Assembly (NCBI GenBank): GCA_005784505.1
Contig: VCAZ01000276.1
Coordinates: 83,274 to 147,273, forward strand
From: Bagarius yarrelli
Lineage: Eukaryota > Chordata > Actinopteri > Siluriformes > Sisoridae
Reading direction: 5' to 3'
Length of the DNA: 64,000 nt
A program made the translations under genes and the position numbers. Shown here piece after piece: positions 40,501 through 53,966 of this stretch (the first letter of the stretch is position 1; every line of letters starts with the position of its first letter). The notes below the pieces were generated by a model. It did not search any database and had not been told where the DNA came from. It was given only the letters and a program-made list of their open reading frames with translations.

Positions 40501-43500
40501 ACTTCAGCTCGACTCTCTAACATCATCACACACACTTCAGCTTCGAGACTCTCTACATCATCACACACTCAACTCTCTAACTCACACACACTTCAGCTCG
40601 ACTCTCTCTAACACATCACACACACACACACTTCAGCTCATCCCGACACACACACTTCAGACTCTCTAACATCTACACACACACACACACACTTCAGCTC
40701 GACTCTCTAACATCACAACACACTTCACTCGAGCTCGACTCTACACACTAACACTCCCTAACATCACACAACAACACTTAGCTCGACTCCCTACATCATC
40801 TCACACACACACTTCAGCTCGACTCTCTATCACACACACCACTTCAGCTCGACTCCCTAACATCATCACACACACTTCAGCTCGACTCCCCTAACACTCA
40901 TCACACACACTCAGCTCGACTCTCTAACATCACACACACACTTCAGCTCGACTCTCCTAACATCAACACCTCAGCTCACTCCTACACACACACACATTCA
41001 GCTCGACTCACACACTCTAACATCATCACACACACTCAGCTCGACTCTCTACACATACACACTTCAGCTCGACATCAACTCATACACACACTTCAGCTCG
41101 ACTCTCTAACATCATCACACACACTTCAGCTCGACTCTCTAACATCACACACACTTCAGCTCGACTCTCAACATCACACCACACTAGCTCGATCACACAT
41201 CATCACCAACACACACACACACTTCAGCTCGACTCTTCTAACATCATCACACACACACTTCAGCTCGACTCTCTAACATCACACACACACACTCACTCAA
41301 ACACACACACACACTTCAGCTCGACTCTCAACATCTAACATCATACACACTTCAGCTCGACTCCTAACATCACACACACACTTAAGCTCGACTCTCTAAC
41401 ATAACATCACACACACACTTCAGCTCGACTCTCTAACATCACACACCACTCACTCCCTACATCCACTCCTCAGCTCGACTCCCTAACATCATCACACACA
41501 CTTCATCAGCTCGACTCTCTAACATCACCCACACTCCGCTCACACACTTCACTTCAGCTCGACTCTCTAACATCACACACACACTTCAGCTCACTCTCAA
41601 CATCATCACAACACTTCAGCTCGACTCCCTAACATCATCACACACACTTCAGCTCGACTCCCTAACACATCACCCACACACTTCAGCTCGACTCTCTAAC
41701 ATCATCACACACACTTCAGCTCGACTCTAACATCACACACACTAGCTCACACACACACACTCAGCTCGACTCTCCTACATCATCACACACATTCAGCTCG
41801 ACTCCCTAAATCATCACACACTTCAGCTCGACTCTCTAACATCATCACACACACACACCACTTCAGCTCGACTCTCCTAACATCATCACACACACTTCAG
41901 CTCGACCATTCATCTCTCGAGCTCGACTCTCTAACATCATCACACACACTTCAGCTCGACTCTCTACACACACACTTCAGCTCGACCTCTACAAGTCATC
42001 ACTCACTCACAAATTCAGCTCGACTCTCTAACATCAACAAACACTTCAGCTCGATCCCTAACATCAAACACACTTCAGACTCATCTAACATCACACACAC
42101 ATTCAGCTTCTCTAACATCACAACACACACGCTCTAACATCACACAACTTCAGCTCGACTCCCTAACATCACACCACTTCAGCTCTCTACTCCACATCAC
42201 ACACTTCAGCTCGACTCTCTAACATCATCACACACACTTCAGCTCGACTCTCTAACATCATCACACACTTCAGCTCGACTCTCTAACATCACACACACTT
42301 CAGCTCGACTCCCTAACATCATCACACACACTTCAGCTCGACTCTAACACATCAACATCAGCTCACTACACACACTTCAGCTCGACTCTCTAACATCATC
42401 ATCACACAAACACTTCAGCTCAGACTCCCTAACATCATCACACACACTTCAGCTCGACTCTCTAACATCACACACACACTTCAGCTCGACTCTCTAACAT
42501 CACACACACACTTCAGCTCGACTCCCTAACATCATCACACACACTTCAGCTCGACTCTCTAACATCATCACACACAACACTTCAGCTCGACTCCCTCTCA
42601 ACATCATCACACACACTTCACTTCAGCTCGACTCCCTAACATCACACACACTTCAGCTCGACTCTCTAACATCATCACACACTTCAGCTCGACTCTCTAA
42701 CATCATCACACACACTTCAGCTCGACTCCCTAACATCACCCACAATTCAGCTCGACTCTCTAACACTCATCACAACACACTTCAGCTCGACTCTCTAACA
42801 TCACACACACTTCAGCTCGACTCTCTAACATCATCACACACACTTCAGCTCGACTCTCTAACATCATCACACACACTTCAGCTCGACTCTCTAACATCAC
42901 ACACACTTCAGCTCGACTCTCTAACATCATCACACACTTCAGCTCGACTCTCTACATCACACACACTTCAGCTCGGACTCCCTAACATCATCACACACAC
43001 TTCAGCTCGACTCTCTAACATCATCACACACACTTCAGCTCGACTCTCTAACATCATCACACACTTCAGCTCGACTCTCTAACATCACACACACTTCAGC
43101 TCGACTCCCTAACATCATCACACACACTTCAGCTCGACTCCCTAACATCATCACACACACTTCAGCTCGACTCTCTAACATCATCACACACACTTCAGCT
43201 CGACTCTCTAACATCACACACACTTCAGCTCGACTCTCTAACATCACACACACTTTCAGCTTGACTCTCTAACATCATACGATCACACACTTCAGCTCGA
43301 CTCTCTAACATCACACACACTTCAGCTCGACTCTCTAACATCACACACACTTCAGCTCGACTCTCTAACATCATCACACACACTTCAGCTCGACTCATGG
43401 ACATCATCACACACACTTTAGCTCAACACTGACATTATCGCACTCTAATTCTGAAGTTGTATAAATGTTAGTTTAAATTGAGAAAAATGTTTTACCACCA

Positions 43501-44955
43501 GGAGGTGCTGTGGGACTGTGTACACTCATCATATCACACAGTCCAGGTCTTAAGTGTGTGTTTGTGTGTGTGTGTGTGTGTGTTTGCTGGTAAAGATAAT
43601 GATGAATAAACATTTCCAAATGTGTATTTAAAACTGTGGTGTTTCTCTGATCTTGCACATCTAAGACAACACACACATTTTTCATTTTTGCCATAGTGGT
43701 AATACAAGACTGAGTCTGTGTTTTCAAGCTGAATTGTGTGTTTGCTGTCACTTCCACAGTGTGTGTATGTGTGTGTAGTTTGAGGTGTATGACAGTTTGG
43801 ACACTCTGTCAAACTAAACAGGAGATAAGCAAGGCAGCAGCAGCATAATAAACGTACACACACACACACACACACTTATACTGTAAGACCTTACATTATC
43901 TTTGCTGTGCTGGTCAGTGGTGTGTGTAAGAGTGTTTTGTTGGTTTCTGTATTTCTGGTCAGTTTTTTAGTCTTTTATATTTGGGGGATTCCAGGAAATT
44001 GTTGCCTCTGGGTCCTTAAGAAATAATCGAAAATAAATGAATATAGCGGCGAATCACTGCATTCCTTTCATTTTCTATCACATTACATTAAAGTCAATTA
44101 AATATGATTCCAAATAATTACAGTTACGCTTTTGGCCTGTCCCTCGATATGATGTTTTTTAAGAAGATTAAACACACAATCACAATTGTTTTATTGTTAG
44201 GTATTATTTTGGGCTTAAGTATACATTATTTTTATAAATAATTTTATTAGTGTCCCTTGATTTCACATCAGCAGCCCTGTTACCCTCACCAAAACCCCCT
44301 GGTAAAATAATGGTCCATCTCAGTGACATCATTTACAGAAAGTTGCAAGCATCTCCTGAAGAATAATCCAACGGTTTTTTTTTTTTGTTAAACACACAGG
44401 TTTTCTTTTATATGAAACTTTCCCATCCCACTGGTTTTCTAAAAGAAGCCGATAATACCATAATATCAATAATAATAATAATAATAACAATATAAACAAT
44501 AATATTAATAAACAATTAAACAATAATATTAATAATATAACAATAATAATAATTAACAAATAATATATAATAATAATAACCGTAATAATAATAATCTAAT
44601 ATATAATACAATAACATATAAATATATATCAATAATAATAATAAATATAACAATAACAAATAATAATATACAACATAATACAAATATAATAATCTAATAA
44701 TAATATAATAATATAATAATATAACAATAATAATATAACATAATAATAATAATAATATAACAATAATATAACATAACAATCTAATCATAACAAAATAATA
44801 TAATATAATCATAATAATATATATAATATAAATAATAATAATAATAATAATATAATAATAATAATAATAATAATATAAATAATATAAACAATAAATAAAT
44901 AATATATAATAATATAATAAATAATAATATAAATAATATAACAATAATAATAATA

Positions 44956-44986
<31 letters not shown>

Positions 44987-46375
44987 TTATAATACATTAA
45001 CATATAATAATATAACAATAATAATAATAATAATATAACAATAACAATATAAATAATATAACACAATATAATATAATATAACAATAACAATAATAATAAT
45101 AATAATAATAATAATATAACAATAACAATAATACTAATGATAAATTCTTTAAATACAAAATTTATACTGTTCTGTAAACTAAAGAGTAAAATCAACTCAT
45201 TTACAGCATTTGGCAGACACTCTTATCCAGAGTGACATACAATATTCCTTTTTGGAATTGGGGGTTAAGGGCCTTGCTTGGGGGCCCAGTGGAGCTGGGA
45301 ATTGAACCTGGGTCCTCAAGTTAATAGTCCAACAACTTAACCACTGCGCTACCACTTCCCCCTTAACTCACTGTCCCAATGTATAAACAGTTATTCTCTC
45401 TCTCTCNNNNNNNNNNNNNNNNNNNNNNNNNNNNNNNNNNNNNNNNNNNNNNNNNNNNNNNNNNNNNNNNNNNNNNNNNNNNNNNNNNNNNNNNNNNNNN
45501 NNNNNNNNNNNNNNNNNNNNNNNNNNNNNNNNNNNNNNNNNNNNNNNNNNNNNNNNNNNNNNNNNNNNNNNNNNNNNNNNNNNNNNNNNNNNNNNNNNNN
45601 NNNNNNNNNNNNNNNNNNNNNNNNNNNNNNNNNNNNNNNNNNNNNNNNNNNNNNNNNNNNNNNNNNNNNNNNNNNNNNNNNNNNNNNNNNNNNNNNNNNN
45701 NNNNNNNNNNNNNNNNNNNNNNNNNNNNNNNNNNNNNNNNNNNNNNNNNNNNNNNNNNNNNNNNNNNNNNNNNNNNNNNNNNNNNNNNNNNNNNNNNNNN
45801 NNNNNNNNNNNNNNNNNNNNNNNNNNNNNNNNNNNNNNNNNNNNNNNNNNNNNNNNNNNNNNNNNNNNNNNNNNNNNNNNNNNNNNNNNNNNNNNNNNNN
45901 NNNNNNNNNNNNNNNNNNNNNNNNNNNNNNNNNNNNNNNNNNNNNNNNNNNNNNNNNNNNNNNNNNNNNNNNNNNNNNNNNNNNNNNNNNNNNNNNNNNN
46001 NNNNNNNNNNNNNNNNNNNNNNNNNNNNNNNNNNNNNNNNNNNNNNNNNNNNNNNNNNNNNNNNNNNNNNNNNNNNNNNNNNNNNNNNNNNNNNNNNNNN
46101 NNNNNNNNNNNNNNNNNNNNNNNNNNNNNNNNNNNNNNNNNNNNNNNNNNNNNNNNNNNNNNNNNNNNNNNNNNNNNNNNNNNNNNNNNNNNNNNNNNNN
46201 NNNNNNNNNNNNNNNNNNNNNNNNNNNNNNNNNNNNNNNNNNNNNNNNNNNNNNNNNNNNNNNNNNNNNNNNNNNNNNNNNNNNNNNNNNNNNNNNNNNN
46301 NNNNNNNNNNNNNNNNNNNNNNNNNNNNNNNNNNNNNNNNNNNNNNNNNNNNNNNNNNNNNNNNNNNNNNNNCTC

Positions 46376-46406
<31 letters not shown>

Positions 46407-46480
46407 GTCGCTCTCTCTGTCTCTCTCTCTCTCTGTCTCTCTCTCTCTCTGTCGCTCTCTCTGTCTCTCTCTCTCTGTCA

Positions 46481-46536
<56 letters not shown>

Positions 46537-49500
46537 CTCTGTCTCTCTCTCTTTCTGTCTCTGTCTCTCTTTCGTCTGTGTATGCGAGATCAAACGCAGG
46601 ATAATAAGGGTGTCGAGAGCACCCTGCTCCTCCTCATTAATATTCATGATGCACACGGTGTATGTAATCGTATGTTAATCAAAGTGATTCCCTGTGAATA
46701 TTCATGAGTCTGTCCTAACTGTCCCATGAGCCCCGGAGAGCGATGAGCTCGGAATGTCATCCTCGTTTTTCTCCTCTTTCATCTCTGTTGTTTTAACCTG
46801 CAGTGTGTTACAGAGGAGTGAAAAATCAAACAACTTTATTTAACCTTCAGTGACATCAACATCAAACACACACTTAAACACACTCCATCAAACACACTCA
46901 AACATACTCAATGACTCTTTATGAATCTTTCCTACTGAGTCTGTATTATGTCACAGTAGTGTGCATTATTAATAAGTCGATCTAATTGATTATTAATGAT
47001 TATGATGAAATGACTGAAGTTCCCATCTCCATGTTGTATGTCACATGACCTACAGGTCAGCAGTGTGATTAAAGTGTTTATGGTTAAAGTGTGAGATGAT
47101 GATAAAGAGTGAAATCAACTAGAATGACAGTGTTTTTATCTGAAGTATAAAGTTACTTTAAACTTGGTAAAGTCGCCGCGGCGCCGCTTTCTTTCCGCCA
47201 TTTTGATATCTGAGGAGTCGTTTCTCCCGCATACACACTCCAACTCCATTACACACACTAACCACACACCATTACCACACTACACAGATCACACCACTAC
47301 AGCTACACACACTACACACCTCACACACTCCATTACACACACTACACAGCTCACACACTCCATTACACAGCCTGCACACCTTACACAGACATACACCCAC
47401 ACTACACATCTACACACTCACCCCACACACTCCATTACACACACTACACACCTCACACACAGCACACCTCACACACTCTATTACACTTACACACCTATAC
47501 ACTCCATCACATACATACACACCTCACACCATTACATACACTACAAACCTCACACACTTCATCACACACACACTACACACCTCACACACCTTATTAAACA
47601 CACTACACACCTTACACACTCCATTACACATACTACCCACCTCACACACTCCATTACACATATTACACACCGTACACACTCCATTACCCACACTACACAC
47701 CTTACCCACTTACCCCACACACTCTATTACACACACGATACACCGTATTAAAGTGTGATGTGTTAAAGTGTGATAACACACATTAAAGTGTGATGATGAT
47801 GATAAAGGAGTGAAATTTAACTAGAATGAACAGTTTTTATCCTGAGTTTAAAGTTACTTTAAACTCTGGTAAAGTCGCCGCGGCGCCGCTTTCTTTCCGC
47901 CATTTTGGAATCTGAGGAGTTGTTTCTCTCACGCGGGATCATGGGCAGTAAAGTGTCCCGGATGTTTTATACTTCAAAAACCTTACACACTCTGTTACAC
48001 ACACTATAAACCGTACACACTCCATCACACACACTAACACACCTCACACACTCCATTACACACACTACACACCTCACAGACTCCATTACACACACTATAC
48101 ACCGTACACACTCCATCACACACATTACACACCTCACACACTCCATTACACACACTACACATCTCACACACTCCATTACACACACTACACACCTCACACA
48201 CTCCATTACACAGCTGCACACCTTACGCACTCAATTACCCACACTACACATCTCACCCACTCACCCCACACACTCCATTACACACACTACACACCTCACA
48301 CACAGCACACCTCACACACTCTATTACACACACTACACGCCGTATACACTCCATCACATACACTACACACCTCACACTCCATTACACACACTACAAACCT
48401 CACACACTTTCACACACACAACACCACTACACACCTCACACACTCCATTACACACACTACACACCTCACGCACTCCATTACACAGACTACACACCTCACG
48501 CACTCAATTACACACACTAACACGTACAACACTCCATCACACACACTACACACCTCACGCACTCAATTACACACACTACACACCTCACAGACTCCATCAC
48601 ACACACTACACACTCCATCACACACACTCTACACCTCACACACTCCATCACACACACTCTACACCTCACACACTCACCTCACACACTTCTTCACACACAC
48701 TGACATATGTAATTTTAGACCCAGTCATTTAAACACACATTGACCAGTCTAATCACTGTCACTAATCTGTTAAAGATGGCAAAAATTATACAAATTAAAA
48801 GAAAAGTGAATAAGATTTAATGATATTTTATTGTTGAGTGAAGATAAAATGTTTTACTTAATATTTTTTTATTGTGTTTACATGTCTTTATTTACATGTT
48901 TACTCAATGAACACTAAAATGCTAAAATGTAAACTGAAAATACAGCAGGCTTAGTGACTGGTACAAATGTCAACAGAACTCTGCCCCTTATGGCTACAGT
49001 TTCCACGTATTGTGTGATGGTGCAGTGATGACATCATAGTTAATTCAATAAAAAATGCATATATCTTTTCCTCCAAAGCGGCCATTTTGAAGTTTGAACC
49101 AAAATCTAAAGCAACTCGTGTGTGTGTGTCTCCAGGTTTTATGCTGCTGAAATCTGTATGGCTCTGAACTTTCTGCATGAGAAGGGAATCATTTACCGAG
49201 ACCTGAAACTGGACAACGTTCTTCTGGACCAGGACGGCCACATCAAACTCACCGACTATGGCATGTGCAAGGTGACAAAATGACACATTTTAACAGCTTA
49301 CCAAATTTAAGCAGAGATTATGTGTAAAGGATTCATTACAGTGCACTGGTTTATTGATGCCATAACTCCATTCAGTCGTTCCTTCTTTTATTTTATGTGT
49401 GTTTTATGGCAGCAGGCTGAGAAGTTCAGATCTGAGCTGCTCCTGTAGGACTCACACCCATCCCCACTCTGACTGTGAGTTAAAAGTGAAGAAAACAGTC

Positions 49501-52024
49501 TGTCAAGTGGAACGTGTCTGTTCCAGCTTAGCTCTTTGGGTACAAACCAGAGGCGGGGATGGAGAAAGGTCTTTACCATGCTTGGGGTGAAGTCCAGGCA
49601 TGAAAGCATAGCGGATAATGACTGAATATCGACAATTATCTTAATGTAGGAAAAAGGCCAACAGAAGAATTTACCGTTAAACTCTGGTCTCAAGCGGCAC
49701 TAAAAGGGGTCATGCATTCTCCAGGTCCCATGACAGGAACCTCAGTTGCCATGCAGACCTCAACCTCCTGGTACCACAAAAAACATATCACAATTGCGTC
49801 CTTTCCCACAGATTGGCCACCCAGATGTAGAAGGCAGACTTAACCCTAACCCAAGTCTTGCAACAGACCAAATCCCCCCCATCCCTCGCGGTTGCATTGA
49901 GAGATTGCTCCTGATGTGTATGACCATCCAGAAGGGACTACCTGGTAATTTATATAAATGACCACTGACATATTGTCTGTGCGCACTAGCACATGCAGGT
50001 CTAGCGGGAAGTGTTACAACATCACTTAAATCTCCGGGATGTAATTGCCACATTCATGCTGAATAAAAAGTGTGACGGGCCACAAGTTTATACTGCTTCC
50101 TGGTCAGTGACATCAACTGCCAGTAAGGTATTAATTTTTGATTGGACAGATTTCCTACGTGCTTCAGGCCCAAGGTTTTAAAGCGTGTTTCCAAAGTGTT
50201 TCAAAGCAGCCCAAATTTCTAAAGAGGAAACCCTGATCCGGCAAACTTCTATTTTATGAGGTGTTTCAAATCGTTTGTGTGTGTGTGTCCGAGTGATGGA
50301 GGCATCCGTCATTAGCGTTATGCAGTGACAAAGAGCCCCCCCAAATCTAGACCTTGCACCAGGAACCTACAGCATCGCTGCGTGACCCCTCGGGGAAAAC
50401 CCCTTGCTTTTAAGCCAGCATCTCAGCAGTCTCATATGCAGCAGGCAAAAAGATATCAAGTTGGATGCTGCTGTTATTATGCCCAATAGCTCTATTCTGT
50501 GCTTTTTGAGACAGGGGAGCTGTGCAGATCTTTCAGAGTGAGGAGAGGGGGGATGGTGGAACAAGCTGAGCAGTGCTTGTGGATCTGAGAGAGCGTGGTG
50601 TGATGCGTGGAGTGATAAGTGTTTGTAGGTAGGAGGGTGCAGCGCCGTTTCTGGCTTTGTAGGCAAGCGTCAGTGTTTTGAATCTGATGCGTGCAGCTAC
50701 TGGGAGCCAATGGAGGGAGCGCAGCAGTGGAGCGGTGTGTGAAAACTTTGGTAGGTTAAAATGACCCTCTGCAGTGCTTTTCTCTGAGCCATTGTACAGC
50801 TGGTGTACCACATGCATATACGGTATGTTAGTAGGCTCTCTATGGAGCACCGATAAAAGGACACAAGCAGTCTCTGGTTACCTGAGCACCCTTAGACAAT
50901 GCAGTTTCGGCTGGGCCTTTTTCAGCATCTCAGTGGGGTGTTCACGCCCCAGGTCAGGTCCTCCTTGCTAGCCTGATAACCATACTTTTTGGTTGGCACC
51001 CACTATATTCGAGTATGGCATCCCATAGTATCTAAAAATAGTACGGTCTGTTCCTTCACCCTAGGTGGAGGCTGCACCCTGGTTCTCAAAAAGCATTTGT
51101 CTAGTTTGCTCCTTGGATAAACATCTTTATTTTTGCTGGTTAATCTATATTAACCGCCCTGGTAACAACCTCCACCAGCTCCTCATACACTAGAGATCAT
51201 GGCAGAGACTCTAACACTCTCTTTTTATACTCATATTTTTAACCTCCTCTGAGGAGGGTGGTAGCTGTGGTTGGATTTCTGCCTAGGGGGGAGAATCTGC
51301 AGAGAGGGTTTTCCCAGCCTGAACCCCACTGAGCTAGTGTCTGGGGAATGAGATAAGGCTATTCCTGTCTCAAACTTTCACGCTAGCTTTGTTTGGCAGC
51401 CCCAAGACATCAGCCTGTACAGCAGCTCAGCAACAGCAGGACAGAGTCTTTAGGGCTCAGTGCCTGACCATCGTCATTAAAATGTGGCCAGGCAGGAGCA
51501 GAGCACATGCATTGGTAGCTGCTCGCAATGCCTGCAGTCAGAACACTACAGAGCTGACTGTACATGCTCAACTCCCAAACACACAACAGAAAGCAACTGT
51601 GTATCCATGCCTGTTCAATACCTGGGACATAGACATACACTGCATATATTGCTGTCATCACCACTTTTCTTCTAAATATTCTTTCTCATTTTACACACAC
51701 ATTCCCTTATCCGGTAAACTTTTATTTCATGAGGTGTTTTAAATCGTTTGTGTGTGTCTGAGTGTCTGATCTTCTAGAGACTTTCATGGACCTTCTAGAG
51801 ACTTTCTCTAAATGATGGTTAGATCAGAGGGACCTAATGGATCTAATGTCCTTCACCTTAGGGTTATGGTGGGTATTGGTGGAATAAAAATTTACTGAGT
51901 TCTTGTTTCAGGAAGGGATTCGACCTGGAGACACAACCAGCACTTTCTGTGGGACACCGAACTACATCGCGCCGGAAATTCTGCGAGGAGAAGATTACGG
52001 TACTTAACAAACATTTGTTAAGTA

Positions 52025-52063
<39 letters not shown>

Positions 52064-52334
52064 GAAAATACATACCAGAGATGGAAGATTACCTTCTGAT
52101 AACTTCTAGCACAGAAAACATTTACTGTCCATCTGTTCGGAAGGTATATTTAGTAGGTATATAGTGTAAAGATGTGTGTCTCACTCTCTTTCTGTCTCTT
52201 TCTCCCTCAGGGTTCAGTGTGGACTGGTGGGCTCTTGGGGTGTTGATGTTTGAGATGATGGCTGGTAGATCTCCATTTGACATTATGACTGACAATCCAG
52301 ATATGAACACAGAAGAGTATTTATTCCAAGGTAA

Positions 52335-52379
<45 letters not shown>

Positions 52380-52472
52380 AAACACACAAAACAGGAAACC
52401 AGGTGTGTATGTGGCATGTGGTATATGTTTTGGCATGTTAAGAAAAATTCCTTCATTAAATGCAGAAAGAGA

Positions 52473-52509
<37 letters not shown>

Positions 52510-52692
52510 ATATGGTCATCTGCTGCTCTGTTTGCTGCCCTGCCTTTCCCTAGCCAAGAAGAATACATGCTGTGACACACACACACACACACACACACAA
52601 ACCTCTGTCACTTGCCTTGTGTCATAGTTATAACCCTGACCCCCCCACCCACTGATGCTCTACAGTACACACTTTTTTTTTCCCATATGCTG

Positions 52693-52728
<36 letters not shown>

Positions 52729-52833
52729 ACCTCTGTGTTCTAATTTGTCCAGACGGACAGTAGACCAGGGATGGGGGGGTTCTATAAGGCTGCTGAAAAT
52801 TTGTCCTGTGTAATTCAGTAGTATATAGTCATG

Positions 52834-52872
<39 letters not shown>

Positions 52873-52963
52873 ATTAAAGCCTTCTAATCCACCAACATAC
52901 AAATAACTGCAACATTTATACAATTGACTTACAAATTCTCTCTCTCTCTCGCTCTGACTTCTT

Positions 52964-52995
<32 letters not shown>

Positions 52996-53032
52996 CTCTT
53001 GCTGTCTCGGTTGCTCTCTCTCTCTCTCTCTT

Positions 53033-53067
<35 letters not shown>

Positions 53068-53267
53068 CTCTCTTTATGTCTATGTCTGTCTGTCTGTCTG
53101 TGTGTCGCTCCCCCTCTCCCTTTCTCTCCCTCTTTATCTCTCTCTCTCTCTCTCTTAGTGATTTTGGAGAAGCCGATTCGTATTCCCCGCTCGTTATCAG
53201 TGAAAGCAGCGAGTGTGTTAAAAGGCTTTCTGAACAAGGTGAGTGAGCATTATGTTCTTTACACACC

Positions 53268-53307
<40 letters not shown>

Positions 53308-53933
53308 GAGCTACAGATATTTAATGTTCTTACTGTCGTGAGGTCATATGATCATCAAGCATGCAGAAATTCAGACGTCTGAAGCACAAACCAGCTGAAG
53401 AAATACAGTGCAGGAGAAACTCCAGGATGGATCCATGATGTGTGTGTGTCATGTTGAATGAACGTGCTGTGTTCTGGGAAATGGAGTGTTTGGCGTGTGA
53501 CTGAACACACCACTGTGTTTTAGAGCTATCATCCTCCTCCCCAGGTGGCAGTGGGATACTCCTCCAATGTGTGTGTGTTTGGCTTTCACTGGGTAGGACA
53601 GGTGACCTGGGCTGAGGAGGTGCATTTAAAACAGGACACAGATTTAGTATCTTTTGATCCTGGGATTCGAAATCAAAACCTTCCACTGGTAATTTAGGAC
53701 TAATTTTGGACTGATACCAGAAAGAGCAAGGCCCTTAATCCCCAATTGCTCAGCTGTATAAAAGAGATAAATGTACGTCTCTCTGCATAAGAGCGAAATG
53801 CTGTAAATGTAAACGTAGGACAGACTTCGCCCCCACACGCGTCATTTTCAGCGAAACTCTGAACAGCGTCTAAAGATTTTTGTGTGTGTGTGTGTGTGTG
53901 TGGTGTGTGTGTGTGTCGGAGAGAGAGAGAGAA

Positions 53934-53966
<33 letters not shown>

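Noticed and set aside
25105..43420. CRISPR-like regular repeats (34 bp and 30/33 bp)
   Set aside because: There are no unique spacers; units are directly adjacent, and the setting is a vertebrate gene.
45363..46707. Large frames across the N gap on both strands
   Set aside because: They exist only because N was translated as unknown; the real flanks are CT repeats.
50236..51766. LTR retrotransposon flanked by short LTRs
   Set aside because: The direct repeats are only about 58 bp, and the interval has no gag/pol, primer-binding site or polypurine tract that I can identify.
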